A stretch of 64,000 nucleotides of DNA from Nocardia arthritidis (lineage in GTDB: Bacteria; Actinomycetota; Actinomycetes; Mycobacteriales; Mycobacteriaceae): positions 8,804,001 to 8,868,000 of the forward strand of contig NZ_CP046172.1 in assembly GCF_011801145.1 (NCBI RefSeq). The letters run 5' to 3'. The notes under the pieces are model-generated. The model had not been told where the DNA came from. It did not search any database and saw only the letters and a program-made list of their open reading frames with translations. How positions within the stretch are numbered: position 1 is the first letter of the stretch; each line of letters starts with the position of its first letter. This document shows, piece by piece, positions 19,627-28,710 of the stretch. A program made the translations under genes and the position numbers.

Positions 19627-20619
19627 TTATTCGGCGGGCCGCACCCGGATGAGGCCGTGCCCCGGCACTCCCGGCTGCCCGGCGAACGTATGCCGGAGCT
19701 CGGCATGCGCGCGCAGCCAGCCGGTATCGGCGAACCGGATCCGCAGCACCAGCTCGTGCACGTCGTCGGCGGCGAGTTCCGGATCGGCCTTCAACATCTC
19801 GTCGCAGATGCGCCGGTATCGCGCGGCATCGTCGGGGTGGATTTCGGGACGCTCGGTCGCCCACCGGTCCAGCGGCGGCGGTGGCGGGCTCGGCCACTCG
19901 TAGATCAGGCCGAAGCCGAGTTCGACGAAGCCCACGCCCACCGATGAGCGCCGGGAAACCGCCCGCATCATCGACATATCCGCATCGGGGCGTGGCCTGC
20001 GCACATCGGTGACGTCGTGGATCAGGCCCTGGGTGCGGCGCATCGCCGGATTGGCCCGCGCGATCATCTGGAAGCGGCGCACCCGGCCGTCGTCGCCGCG
20101 CATATCGACCTCGCCCTGCCAGCGGCCGTCCACCCGCATCTCGCGGACCATGGCCATGTAGTCGAGCCTGCCGTCGAAGCGCACCATGGTGCTGAACACC
20201 TCGGGCGGCGTTCGAGTCACCCGGACGTCCTCGGGTGCGCGCGCCCAGGCCAGTTCCTCCAAACCCGGCCCGTGCTTTGCCAATTCGCTGTCGGCGTCCC
20301 AATCCCAAGCTCCGACACCGCGTCTCGGCGGCGGCTGATCCCCCGGCCCGCCGACCCACACCTGCACCGCGTGCGCCGCACCGAACGCGCACGGCACCGG
20401 AATCCCGAGCACGATCAGCGTGTCGTCGGAATATGTTGCGGGCATTACGGATTCGACGCAGCGCCGCACCACGTCGGCGATCCGGTACACCGCGGCGCTC
20501 GGCTCCCGCTGCACCCGGACCAGGCTCACCCAGTCCTTGATCCGGTCGCCGTCGGCGACCAGCGTGGGCTGGCGCTCATGCCCGAGCGTTTCTATCAACA
20601 GCCAATCCTGTTGAGTCAT
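19627..20619 (-). CDS. Unassigned protein linked to the cyclic-di-GMP gene
   Basis: The 330-residue protein has no signal peptide or membrane segment. The middle portion (RFDGRLDYMAMVREMRVDG, MRGDDGRVRRFQMIAR, QGLIHDVTD) looks like a degenerate PAS fold with a PAC-type end. The N-terminal 100 residues (MTQQDWLLIETLGHERQPTL) resemble a DUF5593-type domain known beside diguanylate cyclases in actinobacteria. It follows the GAF-GGDEF-EAL gene by 13 bases on the same strand and is probably co-transcribed. A sensory or regulatory partner role is inference. Confidence 0.6.
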   Translation of the reverse strand: MTQQDWLLIETLGHERQPTLVADGDRIKDWVSLVRVQREPSAAVYRIADVVRRCVESVMPATYSDDTLIVLGIPVPCAFGAAHAVQVWVGGPGDQPPPRRGVGAWDWDADSELAKHGPGLEELAWARAPEDVRVTRTPPEVFSTMVRFDGRLDYMAMVREMRVDGRWQGEVDMRGDDGRVRRFQMIARANPAMRRTQGLIHDVTDVRRPRPDADMSMMRAVSRRSSVGVGFVELGFGLIYEWPSPPPPPLDRWATERPEIHPDDAARYRRICDEMLKADPELAADDVHELVLRIRFADTGWLRAHAELRHTFAGQPGVPGHGLIRVRPAE

Positions 20620-20632
20620 CGGCTTATTCGCC

Positions 20633-22513
20633 TCACCGAGCGGTCTGCCCGCGCCCGACCCTCGGCAGATCGAGATCCAGCGGGATCCGGCCGAGCGCCA
20701 GATGCGCCTCCACCTCGTCGGCGGGCATCGGCCGGGCGATCAGGAAGCCCTGCGCGCGATAGCAGCCGAGCCCGACCAGGGTGCGCGCCGCCACCGGCGT
20801 CTCGACGCCCTCGCCGACCACCCCGAGTCCGAACGAACCGGCAAGGCCGATAATGGATTTCACGATGGCAAGATCATCGGTACTGGCGCCGAGGCGCTGC
20901 ACGAACCCGCGATCGATCTTCACCGCGTCGACGGGGAGCGCCTTCAAATGCGACAGCGAACTGTATCCGGTGCCGAAATCGTCGATGGCGATCTGCACGC
21001 CCATCCGCTTGAGTCCACGCAAGGTGACCTGGGTGCGGGCCAGATCCTGCACCACGACATGCTCGGTGATCTCCAGGCACACCGAACTGCCATCGATGCC
21101 GAACAGCCGCAGGATGTCCTCGATCCGCTCGACGAAATCGAGGCTCACCAACTGCACCGGCGAGACGTTGATCCGCATCACCACATTGCCCGCCAGCCCT
21201 CGTCTGCGCCACTCCGCGAATTGGGCACAGGCCGAGCGGATCACCCAACGGCCAAGTTCCCCAGCGAGATTCGTCGCCTCGGCGACCGTGACGAACGCGG
21301 CGGGCGGCAATAGGCCCCTGGTCGGGTGCATCCAGCGGACCAGCGCCTCCAGCGCGACGATGCGGCCGGTGCGCAGATCGACCTCGGGCTGGTAGTGCAG
21401 CAGCATCGAGCCATCGGCGACCGCGCCGCGCAGGTTCAGCTCCACATCGTCCTGTAGCTCGAACTGCGCGCGCATCGCATCGGTGAAGACCGCGACCCCG
21501 TTGCCGCCACCGGATTTCGCGGACAGCAGCGCGTGGTCGGCGCCGCGCAGCAGGTCGGCGACCGTTGTCTCGCCCGGCATCCCGACCGCGACACCGACGC
21601 TGGCCCGCCTGCTCACCGATTCGCCGCCGACCACCACCCGGCGGCCGATCAGCTGCTGGATCCGCACGGCCTCCAGTTCCGCCGCGACCGCGTCCATCGG
21701 TTTGGCGGGCACGATGACGAATTCGTCGCCGCCGAGCCGGGCGATCATGTCGTTGGGGTCCAGATGCTCGCGCAACCGCGCGGAGAGGGTGCGGATGAAG
21801 TTATCGCCCGCGGTGTGGCCCAGGAAGTCGTTGAGCGCCTTGAGCCGATCCAGGTCGAGGAAGAACGTGGCCACCGGACCGGGACTGCCGGGGCGTAATC
21901 GGTCTTCCATATGTTCGAGCAGGGCCCGCCGATTCGCCAGACCGGTCAGGTCGTCGTGTAGTGCGATGTAGCGCAACTGCTCCTCGGCCACCACCCGGGC
22001 CTGTAGCTGCGCGAACAGTGCGGCAATCGCCTTGAGCACGTTGATCTCCCTGGTGCTCCATTCCCGGTCGCCCGCCTTCACGAAGCCGAGCAGTCCGGTC
22101 GCTTCGCCGCGCGAGACCAGCGGTACCGCGGCGGAGGTGAGGTGCGAGATACCCGGATCCCAGCCAATGGCCTCGCGGATCTGATCACACATGGGCATGG
22201 GCCCGGTGACGATCGGTTCGGTGGCGTGTTCCAGCCCGTGGAAGATGGATTTCGGGCGGTCGAAGTACACGGTCTGCAGCGGGTCGGGATCCGGAACCCG
22301 GGTGCGCCGCGGCCATTCGGCGACCAGCACGGTTGCCCGTAGTTCGCGGTCGGTATGGCGCAGATATGCGTAATCGACATCGAAATGATCGATCAACCGG
22401 GCCAGCACATCCTCGGTTGCCGCCACCATCGTGGTGGCGTCGACACCCATCAGCTCAGCGGCGACCTGGGTCACCAGCGAGTCGAGCGTCCGCCGAGGCA
22501 CCTTATCTCCCAT
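20633..22513 (-). CDS. GAF-GGDEF-EAL cyclic-di-GMP turnover protein
   Basis: This 626-residue soluble protein has an N-terminal GAF sensor (about residues 20-175), a diguanylate cyclase domain with DDLTGLANRR and an intact LGGDEF active site, and an EAL phosphodiesterase domain with EALVRW, DDFGTGYSSL, KIDRGFV and EGVET. Both catalytic motifs are intact, so it could make and break cyclic-di-GMP, as reported for the mycobacterial homologue Rv1354c with the same domain order. ATG 22513 lacks a good ribosome-binding site; GTG 22501, preceded by GGGAGA, is a fair alternative. The GAF ligand is unknown. Confidence 0.92.
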   Translation of the reverse strand: MGDKVPRRTLDSLVTQVAAELMGVDATTMVAATEDVLARLIDHFDVDYAYLRHTDRELRATVLVAEWPRRTRVPDPDPLQTVYFDRPKSIFHGLEHATEPIVTGPMPMCDQIREAIGWDPGISHLTSAAVPLVSRGEATGLLGFVKAGDREWSTREINVLKAIAALFAQLQARVVAEEQLRYIALHDDLTGLANRRALLEHMEDRLRPGSPGPVATFFLDLDRLKALNDFLGHTAGDNFIRTLSARLREHLDPNDMIARLGGDEFVIVPAKPMDAVAAELEAVRIQQLIGRRVVVGGESVSRRASVGVAVGMPGETTVADLLRGADHALLSAKSGGGNGVAVFTDAMRAQFELQDDVELNLRGAVADGSMLLHYQPEVDLRTGRIVALEALVRWMHPTRGLLPPAAFVTVAEATNLAGELGRWVIRSACAQFAEWRRRGLAGNVVMRINVSPVQLVSLDFVERIEDILRLFGIDGSSVCLEITEHVVVQDLARTQVTLRGLKRMGVQIAIDDFGTGYSSLSHLKALPVDAVKIDRGFVQRLGASTDDLAIVKSIIGLAGSFGLGVVGEGVETPVAARTLVGLGCYRAQGFLIARPMPADEVEAHLALGRIPLDLDLPRVGRGQTAR

Positions 22514-23034
22514 CGCGCTAACTACGAGTGTCCGCACCCGGCGTCAGACGCCGCCGATCACGGGCAGTGGCAGCTACCGCATAGCTCGAGCGCGCTACCC
22601 AGGTCATGGTCTCATGCCGGGGCACCGCCGGTAAGTCCAGGAAGCGACTCCGAACCGCCGCCGGGATGCCCATACCACCATCCGTGCCCGAATATCGCGG
22701 CGTCGGAACCGTCGAAGCGCGGAAACCCACCGGCCCATGATGCCGCCGAAATCCGCCGGGGCGACGGTGACCGCTGGCGAAAGTCATGTCTACCTACTCC
22801 ATTACTGCGCGCCTGGCGCGGTCCGCGAGCCGTGCGACCCACTCAGCCTGCGACGCGCGCACGGTGAGGTGCCTAGGGCAGTATCGTTCATCCGGCAGGA
22901 ATTGAACAGACATCCGGCAAATATTCCGAAACCCGATTGCGCGCCCCGATATTTCCCCAGGTCATATCGTCGCTGGCAAGTAACGGGCAAACCGTGACAA
23001 CTGGTCGGTTCACAGTTAGCTAACGGCCAGCAAG
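22514..23034. other. Intergenic region upstream of the GGDEF-EAL gene
   Basis: No gene is convincing in these 521 bases. A minus-strand frame at 22518-22787 (89 codons) has GGAG nine bases before its ATG and ends just before the GGDEF-EAL start, but its third-position GC is near 60 percent, well below the neighbours, and it matches no family. A second overlapping frame is similar. The promoter of the cyclic-di-GMP operon must lie here. Confidence 0.45.
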
Positions 23035-23469
23035 CTAAACCAGGATCGAAATGAACAATTCGACCGATTCCGGACCACGCCACACCTCGACCTCTTCGCG
23101 GTAGGCCCTGGTGATCTCGGCCGACGCCGTCGCGTCGTCCACCTGCGCCCACACATCCTCCACCGGATCGTGGTAGTCGCCGTTCGGTTCGAACCGGGCA
23201 TACACCCCTTTCGGCACCTTGACCAGGACATCGCCCACCGGCACCGCGGCCGGATCCGGATAGTCGAAACACACCAACGCGTTGTAGTTACCCGCTGGAT
23301 CCGGGACGTACACCGTGTACATCGGATGATCGGCCCGCGCCCGGTCCCGCAACCGGTCCTTCAGGAATTCGATGAGGTCGCTGTTGCTCACCTTGAAACT
23401 CGGGCGCACCCGCGGCACCACCAAGCCGCCGTAGATCGCCTCGCCACGCACGACAATCGCATAGGTCAT
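23035..23469 (-). CDS. GyrI-like small-molecule-binding protein, copy 2
   Basis: The 144-residue product fits a single GyrI-like (AraC effector-binding, SOUL/SHOCT-type) domain: YTVYVPDP, VPVGDVLVKVPKGVYARF (the conserved GxYA strand), then VWAQV and an acidic helix with EVEVWRGPESVELFISI. There is no DNA-binding domain. Its ATG overlaps the stop of the preceding related gene (ATGA), so the pair is translationally coupled. Such proteins bind hydrophobic or cationic drugs or gyrase; the ligand here is unknown. Confidence 0.7.
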   Translation of the reverse strand: MTYAIVVRGEAIYGGLVVPRVRPSFKVSNSDLIEFLKDRLRDRARADHPMYTVYVPDPAGNYNALVCFDYPDPAAVPVGDVLVKVPKGVYARFEPNGDYHDPVEDVWAQVDDATASAEITRAYREEVEVWRGPESVELFISILV

Positions 23470-23984
23470 CGCGTTTCGACCGCCAGATACAGGTCGATCT
23501 TGTACGCGTGCGGGTAGCACTCGAAATCTCCGGTGTAGGTCCGCTTGATCTGGTTGTGCTCCTCGGCGTACCCGATCTGGGTCCACAGGTCGGTCATCAC
23601 CTGCGGGAAGTTACCCACCGAAGAGAATCTGGCGTAGGTGCCGCGCGGCAGCCGGGCCACCACATGGCCGCGGGTCACCTCGTCGAACGAGGCGCACTGG
23701 TAGCCGACGATCTGCGTGTTGTAGGTGCCCAGCTCGCCGGTGTAGTCGGTGTACGCGCTGGCCAGCGGGCCGCCGAGCTCCTGATGTAGGACCGCGGCCC
23801 ACGCCGCCTCCAGGTCGTGATCACGCAGTTCTCCGAGCGCACGCTTTGGGCTGCGCACCGGCAGCCCGGCAACCCACGTCTCGTCCCGCTCGACGATTTC
23901 AAACTGCATTGGAAGGAGCTCTCTCGAAGTGAATCCCGGGCCCGCGAGGGGTCGCGGCGGCTCCGGTACGGTCGGAAAGGCCAT
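23466..23984 (-). CDS. GyrI-like small-molecule-binding protein, copy 1
   Basis: The domain begins [20 protein letters not shown], typical of GyrI-like effector-binding proteins, and continues with [23 protein letters not shown] (conserved GxYA), LWTQIGYAE and [15 protein letters not shown]. It parallels its downstream neighbour in order of motifs. ATG 23984 has AGGAAGGG upstream and gives a 25-residue proline-rich leader; the internal ATG 23909 gives the minimal domain. It lies divergent from udgB with about 80 bases between starts. Confidence 0.7.
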   Translation of the reverse strand: MAFPTVPEPPRPLAGPGFTSRELLPMQFEIVERDETWVAGLPVRSPKRALGELRDHDLEAAWAAVLHQELGGPLASAYTDYTGELGTYNTQIVGYQCASFDEVTRGHVVARLPRGTYARFSSVGNFPQVMTDLWTQIGYAEEHNQIKRTYTGDFECYPHAYKIDLYLAVETR

Positions 23985-24066
23985 GCTACCAACCCTTCCT
24001 GGGTGTCAGAGATCACATATTCGGCTCGTTATCCGCCGCGCCACGCCGCGTGGCAGCCTGGATCGG

Positions 24067-24801
24067 GTGTGCCGCAGCATCGCCGAACTGGACAGCGCCG
24101 TCACCGAGTGCCGCGCCTGCCCCCGCCTGGTCGCCTGGCGCGAGCTGGTGGCGCGGGAAAAGCGCGCCGCGTTCCGCGACGAAACCTACTGGGGACGTCC
24201 CGTCCCCGGCTTCGGACCACCGGACGCGCGGCTGCTGATCGTCGGCCTCGCACCCGCCGCGCACGGCGCGAACCGCACCGGCCGCATGTTCACCGGCGAC
24301 CGCAGCGGCGATGTGCTCTACGCCGCACTGCACGCGGTCGGCCTCGCCAACCAACCGACCGCCACCCGAATCGACGACGGCCTACGACTGCTCGGCGTGC
24401 GGATAACCGCCCCGGTGCGCTGCGCACCGCCGGACAACAAACCGACCCCCGAGGAACGGGACCGCTGCCGCCACTGGCTCGACACCGAATTGTCGCTGCT
24501 CGCACCGCATCTGCGCGGCATCGTGGTACTCGGCGCCTTCGGCTGGCAGGCGCTGCTGCCGGTACTGGCCGACGCCGGATGGCAAATCCCCCGCCCCAGA
24601 CCGAAATTCGGCCACGGCGCACGAGTCACCCTGGCGCCCGCGAACACCACGCGAAACCCATTGGAGCTCTTCGGCTGCTATCACGTAAGCCAGCAGAATA
24701 CGTTCACCGGCAGGCTGACCCCGGCAATGCTGGAGTCGGTGCTGACCGAGGCCGGTGCGGCTGCCGGATTGATCGGGCCAGGTCAGAACAGGGCTGAGTA
24801 G
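24067..24801 (+). CDS. udgB: Uracil-DNA glycosylase family 5 (UdgB)
   Basis: UdgB removes uracil, and in some cases hypoxanthine or ethenocytosine, from DNA to start base-excision repair. The product matches mycobacterial UdgB (Rv1259) through [49 protein letters not shown] and [16 protein letters not shown]. Cysteines in ECRACPR, RCAPP and GCYHV provide the [4Fe-4S] ligands. The active-site loop GLAPAAHG lacks the Asp/Asn general base of other families, as is usual in family 5. I use GTG 24067, since no ATG is near. It overlaps the convergent GAP gene by 19 bases. Confidence 0.9.
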   Translation: MCRSIAELDSAVTECRACPRLVAWRELVAREKRAAFRDETYWGRPVPGFGPPDARLLIVGLAPAAHGANRTGRMFTGDRSGDVLYAALHAVGLANQPTATRIDDGLRLLGVRITAPVRCAPPDNKPTPEERDRCRHWLDTELSLLAPHLRGIVVLGAFGWQALLPVLADAGWQIPRPRPKFGHGARVTLAPANTTRNPLELFGCYHVSQQNTFTGRLTPAMLESVLTEAGAAAGLIGPGQNRAE

Positions 24802-25463
24802 TGGATCGCGGCATCGGCTACGAGTGCGATGCCGAAGCCGGCGAACAGGATTCGGACGGCGGGTGGGCCGTAGGTGGTGAGGGCTCGGACCAGACCGCGG
24901 TAGAAACGGCGGGCGCGCAGCGTTTTTCGGGTCGAGAGGGCGAGGATCAGGGTCGGCGCCAGCAGGGTGATGGCGCAGTACGCCAGGACGATCGCGGGCC
25001 ACAGCGGCGGTAGCGGATTCTGTGCGGAAAGCATGGCGAGGCCGGCGAGATAGGGCACCGCCGTCGGCGCCTGCCCGAGCCCGATACCCGCGCCGACCAG
25101 TATCAACAGCCACGGCCTTGTGCGGAAAGCCATTGCCCACGGCGGTGGTTCACCGCGTGCGTGCAGCGGCAGGAAGGCGAGCGGAATCAGCACCGTGCCG
25201 AGAATCAGCTCGCCCCAATACCGAATCGTCGGGGTGAGTTCGAAATCGACCAGGCCCGTGAGGAAGTTGAGCCCGAGCACGGTGCACAGACCGAATGCGG
25301 TGGTGACCAGATAGACGCCGAGCAGAAAATTCGCCCCGCCCGGCACGGGCGAGCGTCGCTGCAATCGGCTGTCGGCGACGATGGCGGTGGTGAGCCCGAT
25401 GACCAGGATATTCGGCGAGTCGAGTAGGGCGAATCCGATGAGCGCCAGCAGCAGTGTCAGCAT
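24783..25463 (-). CDS. GAP/Sap-family membrane protein (lipid export)
   Basis: The 226-residue protein has six hydrophobic segments in a LysE-like arrangement. It begins [20 protein letters not shown] and contains [15 protein letters not shown] and [11 protein letters not shown]. This pattern fits the GAP family (sulfolipid-1-addressing and glycopeptidolipid-addressing proteins), which help carry glycolipids across the envelope of mycolic-acid bacteria. No lipid-synthesis gene is adjacent, so the cargo is unknown. It converges on udgB with a short overlap. Confidence 0.7.
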   Translation of the reverse strand: MLTLLLALIGFALLDSPNILVIGLTTAIVADSRLQRRSPVPGGANFLLGVYLVTTAFGLCTVLGLNFLTGLVDFELTPTIRYWGELILGTVLIPLAFLPLHARGEPPPWAMAFRTRPWLLILVGAGIGLGQAPTAVPYLAGLAMLSAQNPLPPLWPAIVLAYCAITLLAPTLILALSTRKTLRARRFYRGLVRALTTYGPPAVRILFAGFGIALVADAAIHYSALF

Positions 25464-25508
25464 CCCAACCGAACATACGGGACGTCCGGTTGGTTGCCGA
25501 CCGAGCGG

Positions 25509-26342
25509 TCAGCGCTTGCGACCCACCCCGCCGACGATGCACTGCCGCACCGTGGACAGCGGCGAAAGCCGTGGACCGTCCGGCCACCAGTCGTCGCACA
25601 GCACGAGCCCCGGGTCCACCATGTCCAGATCACCGAACATGGCCTGGATCTCGTCGCGGGTCCGGAACCGGCCGCTGCGCATCGGGCTGTGGATGAACTT
25701 CTCCTCCATATGCTGGGCCAGTTCGGTCAGCTCGGGCGTCTGCGGATCGTAGAAGTGCGCGATCGCGACATATGAGCCGGACGGCAGCGCATCGATATAG
25801 GTCCGCATGAGCGCGGCGGCATCGTCGCCGAGGTAGTGGTGCAGCGTGCCGATCTGGAACAGTGCGATCGGACGCTTGAAATCCAGGTGTTCCCGCACCG
25901 CGGGCAGCTTCATCACCTCGAACGGCTGGAAGATGTCGGCGGTGGCGATGATCGTGCGGCGGTTGTTGGCGAGCAGCGCCCTGGCGTGCGCCAGCACCAT
26001 CGGATCGTTGTCGACGTAGACCACCGTCGATTCCGGGTCCACCCGCTGCACGACCTGATGGGTGTTCTCCGCGGTCGGCAAGCCGGAGCCGAGATCGAGA
26101 TACTGGTCTATCTTGGCCTCCTTGGCCAGGAAGCGGCAGACCCGGATCAGAAAATCGCGGTTGGCCCAGGCCAGATCGGCGACCTGCGGGGCCACCGTCC
26201 GCACCTGCGCCAGCACCTCGCGATCGATCTCGAAATTGTCCTTGCCGTTCAGCGCGGCATCGTAGACGCGCGCGATGCTGGCGCGTGAGGTATCGACTCC
26301 GACCGGGACCGCACTCGGATAGGCGGCGAATGACTGCGACAT
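25509..26342 (-). CDS. SAM-dependent methyltransferase, DUF574 type
   Basis: The 277-residue protein belongs to the actinobacterial S-adenosylmethionine methyltransferase family formerly called DUF574. Diagnostic strings are DTSRASIARVYDAALNGKDNF, FLIRVCRFLAKEAKIDQYLDLGSGLPT, VVYVDNDPMVLAHARALL and IGTLHHYLGDD. The family is abundant in Streptomyces and Nocardia, mostly without known substrates. It is monocistronic. Confidence 0.88.
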   Translation of the reverse strand: MSQSFAAYPSAVPVGVDTSRASIARVYDAALNGKDNFEIDREVLAQVRTVAPQVADLAWANRDFLIRVCRFLAKEAKIDQYLDLGSGLPTAENTHQVVQRVDPESTVVYVDNDPMVLAHARALLANNRRTIIATADIFQPFEVMKLPAVREHLDFKRPIALFQIGTLHHYLGDDAAALMRTYIDALPSGSYVAIAHFYDPQTPELTELAQHMEEKFIHSPMRSGRFRTRDEIQAMFGDLDMVDPGLVLCDDWWPDGPRLSPLSTVRQCIVGGVGRKR

Positions 26343-26483
26343 CGCTAACTTCCCCTTGCGTCGTTCGGTATCGGCACCCCCGAGTCTCCCGCATCGGCCG
26401 CCCGTCCGTGGCGATACCGCGCCGATGGATCGGCCCCTATCCGAAAGTTCCGGACCGCACCCATCGGCCCGGCCCGGAGCGGT

Positions 26484-27227
26484 TCACTTCACCGCGGCGA
26501 CGATGCGGCGGCGGCCGTACTGCCAGATCGTGCCGACGGCGCGGAAACCGGCCTCCCGCAACAGTTTTACGTGCTGCTCGTAGCCGATACCGTTACTCGC
26601 CGGGTGCTCCCAGCGCCGCCGCTCGCGCTCGGCGACCGCGTGCGCGAGCTCGGGTTCGGCCTCGATCGCGGTCCACCATTCATCCCAAGCCTCGCGGTCC
26701 GCGACGCCTTCGCGTTCGGCCTGGCCCGCCGCCAGCTCGTGTTCCAACTGCTCGATATCCGTTGCGCTCGTTGGCATATCGTCGCCGTTGAGCAGGATCC
26801 CGCCGGGCCGGAGCAACTGCGCCGCCCGGGCGTAGAACGCTGCGAGGTGGTCCGGTTCGAGCCAGTGCAGCGCGGTGGTGCTCACCACCGCGTCGACCTG
26901 GTCGACGGGCAGGGCCGCGAACCAGTCCGGATCGCCAAGATTCCGGTCGACGATTTCGAAACCATAAGTGGCGCGGTTCAATTCGAGCAGCACCGGATCG
27001 GCGTCGACGCCGATGACGCGAGCCCGCGGCAGCCGGTCGCGAATGCGCGCGCCGAGCGATCCCGGACCGCAGGCGATATCGAGCACCACCGGATCGGGGC
27101 GGCCGGTGCGCGCGGCGATGGCATCGGTGATTACGGCGAACATGGTTTCGCGATCGGGCAGGTATCGCTCCTGCTGGCGATCCCAGCGCTCGATCCAGGA
27201 GTGGGCGGTGGCGGTTGTGAGCTGCAT
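26484..27227 (-). CDS. Class I SAM-dependent methyltransferase
   Basis: The 247-residue methyltransferase shows motif I VLDIACGPGSLGARI, VIGVDADPVLLELNRA, the post-I region and STTALHWLEPDHLAAFYARAAQ, a pattern shared with trans-aconitate-type and small-molecule methyltransferases. ATG 27227 has GGAG upstream; the frame is open to 27299 but the extra residues overlap the operator and are not conserved. It is divergent from a CGNR regulator, with a palindrome between, so that regulator probably controls it. Confidence 0.85.
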   Translation of the reverse strand: MQLTTATAHSWIERWDRQQERYLPDRETMFAVITDAIAARTGRPDPVVLDIACGPGSLGARIRDRLPRARVIGVDADPVLLELNRATYGFEIVDRNLGDPDWFAALPVDQVDAVVSTTALHWLEPDHLAAFYARAAQLLRPGGILLNGDDMPTSATDIEQLEHELAAGQAEREGVADREAWDEWWTAIEAEPELAHAVAERERRRWEHPASNGIGYEQHVKLLREAGFRAVGTIWQYGRRRIVAAVK

Positions 27228-27238
27228 GACTGACGCTC

Positions 27239-27270
27239 CGTTACTGTCATACTTGATTACGACAGTAACG
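27239..27270. promoter_or_regulatory. Inverted-repeat operator between methyltransferase and CGNR gene
   Basis: CGTTACTGTC (27239-27248) and its perfect complement GACAGTAACG (27261-27270) are separated by 12 bases. A further partial half-site, ACTGTAACG, follows at 27271. The element fills the divergent promoter region of only about 70 bases and is AT-richer than its surroundings. A regulator dimer is expected to bind here; the CGNR protein is the obvious candidate. Confidence 0.65.
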
Positions 27271-27299
27271 ACTGTAACGAAGGTGAGGTAACTGATCAA

Positions 27300-27872
27300 G
27301 TGCGATTAGACAGTCACATGGTGACGCGCGTGACCAAGGCCGCCGAGTTGGTGAACGCCGTTGTCCCGGGCGAGAGCCGGGGGCGCGCCTTCCCGCCCGC
27401 CGGCGACGACGAGCAATTGCGCGACCGGGTGAACGGCATGATCACCGCCGCCTACCGGATCACGGTCGACGTCGCGGAGGCGACGGAGCTGGCCAGGGCC
27501 GCCGAACAACTGCGCGAGGTGTTCGGCGCGGTCGACGCGGGCGATATGGATTCGGCCGCGGCCAGGATCAACGCGATGGTCACCGAATACGGCGCCCGCC
27601 CGACGCTGATCCGCCGCGGCGACGAACCGTGGCACCTGCACTTCCACGATCCGGACGCGCCCGTCGTCATGGGTATCGTGGCCTCCTTCGCCGGCGGCTT
27701 CGCATATCTGCTCGGCACCGAATACGCCGAACGGGTCGGCGTCTGCTCGGCCGAGCACTGCGACCGCGTGTACATGGACGTATCCCGCAACGGCACAAAG
27801 CGTTTCTGCAGCACCGCGTGCCAGAACCGGACCAAGACGGCCGCATTCCGCGCGAGAAGAGCCGACGGCTGA
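27300..27872 (+). CDS. CGNR zinc-finger protein, probable regulator
   Basis: The 190-residue protein has an N-terminal ABATE-like region (VTRVTKAAELVNAVVPG, LRDRVNGMITAAYRITVD) and a C-terminal zinc finger with CSAEHCDRVYMDVSRNGTKRFCSTACQNRTKTAAFRAR, split here as CSAEHC and FCSTAC with the CGNR-equivalent CQNR. Such proteins are stress-linked transcription regulators in actinobacteria. GTG 27300 follows GAGGT; ATG 27318 is a possible start. The palindrome just upstream suggests autoregulation and control of the divergent methyltransferase. Confidence 0.82.
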   Translation: MRLDSHMVTRVTKAAELVNAVVPGESRGRAFPPAGDDEQLRDRVNGMITAAYRITVDVAEATELARAAEQLREVFGAVDAGDMDSAAARINAMVTEYGARPTLIRRGDEPWHLHFHDPDAPVVMGIVASFAGGFAYLLGTEYAERVGVCSAEHCDRVYMDVSRNGTKRFCSTACQNRTKTAAFRARRADG

Positions 27873-27911
27873 GCCCTTTGCGCCCGGACGACGCTTCGGC
27901 ATACTGCGGAG

Positions 27912-28697
27912 ATGGCGGATAACTACCTGGCGCAACGGGTCGCACTGGTCACCGGCGGCGGACGGGGTATCGGGCGGGCCGTCGCGCGGGCCTTGGCCGG
28001 GCGCGGCGCGACCGTCGCGGTGAACTGGTCGCGCGACGAACAGGCGGCGAAAGATACTGTCGCGCAGATCGAATCGGACGGCGGCCGGGCGATCGCGGTG
28101 CACGCGCCGGTACAGGATTTCGACGCGGTCGCCGCGATGGTCGAGCAGGTGACCGGCGAACTCGGTCCGATCGGGATCCTGGTGCACAACGCGGGCGTGG
28201 CCAGTCGCGGAAATACCGTGGCGGACACGCCGATCGCCGAGGTGCAGAAGCTGCTCGCGGTGCATGCGATCGGACCGCACAACCTGACGCGGCTGGTGCT
28301 GCCATCGATGCGGCAGTGCCCGCGCGGCGATATCGTCATGGTGAGTTCGACTGCGGCACACATGCTTTCGGCGAACGGCGCACCGTACAACATGGGTAAG
28401 GCGGCATTGGAGGCGCTGGCCCATACGCTCGCGAAAGAGGAAGCGGCGCACGGCATTCACGTCAACATCGTGGCGCCGGGGTTGGTCGCCACCGATATGG
28501 GCGATCGGCTCACCACCGCGCTCACCGGCGGTGCGGCGAAGCAGGCCGCCGATCTCGACGCGAGTTCACCGTTCGGGCACGTGTGCCGCCCGGAGGAGGT
28601 GGCCGATGTGGTCGCCTTCCTGGTGTCACCCGCCGCGGGTTACCTCACCGGGCAGCGGATCGTCGTCGACGGCGGCGCGCAACCGCATCGTCCGTGA
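27912..28697 (+). CDS. SDR-family oxidoreductase, FabG-like
   Basis: The 261-residue short-chain dehydrogenase has TGGGRGIGRAVA, an NWSRDEQ segment favouring NADPH, HNAGVASRG, and catalytic Ser and Lys in VMVSSTA and PYNMGKAALEAL. In the last motif the usual catalytic YxxxK is present as YNMGK. It ends with YLTGQRIVVDGG, typical of the FabG / 3-oxoacyl reductase group. It starts 39 bases after the CGNR gene and could be co-transcribed. The substrate is unknown. Confidence 0.85.
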   Translation: MADNYLAQRVALVTGGGRGIGRAVARALAGRGATVAVNWSRDEQAAKDTVAQIESDGGRAIAVHAPVQDFDAVAAMVEQVTGELGPIGILVHNAGVASRGNTVADTPIAEVQKLLAVHAIGPHNLTRLVLPSMRQCPRGDIVMVSSTAAHMLSANGAPYNMGKAALEALAHTLAKEEAAHGIHVNIVAPGLVATDMGDRLTTALTGGAAKQAADLDASSPFGHVCRPEEVADVVAFLVSPAAGYLTGQRIVVDGGAQPHRP

Positions 28698-28710
28698 ATT
28701 GCCCTGATTT

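Noticed and set aside
22518..22787. 89-codon minus-strand frame just before the GGDEF-EAL gene
   Set aside because: It has a fair ribosome-binding site, but weak third-position GC bias and no recognisable family; not enough to call a gene.
23193..23210. GTTCGGTTCGAACCGGGC palindrome-like run
   Set aside because: It lies inside the GyrI-like coding sequence and encodes the conserved residues there; no regulatory reading is needed.
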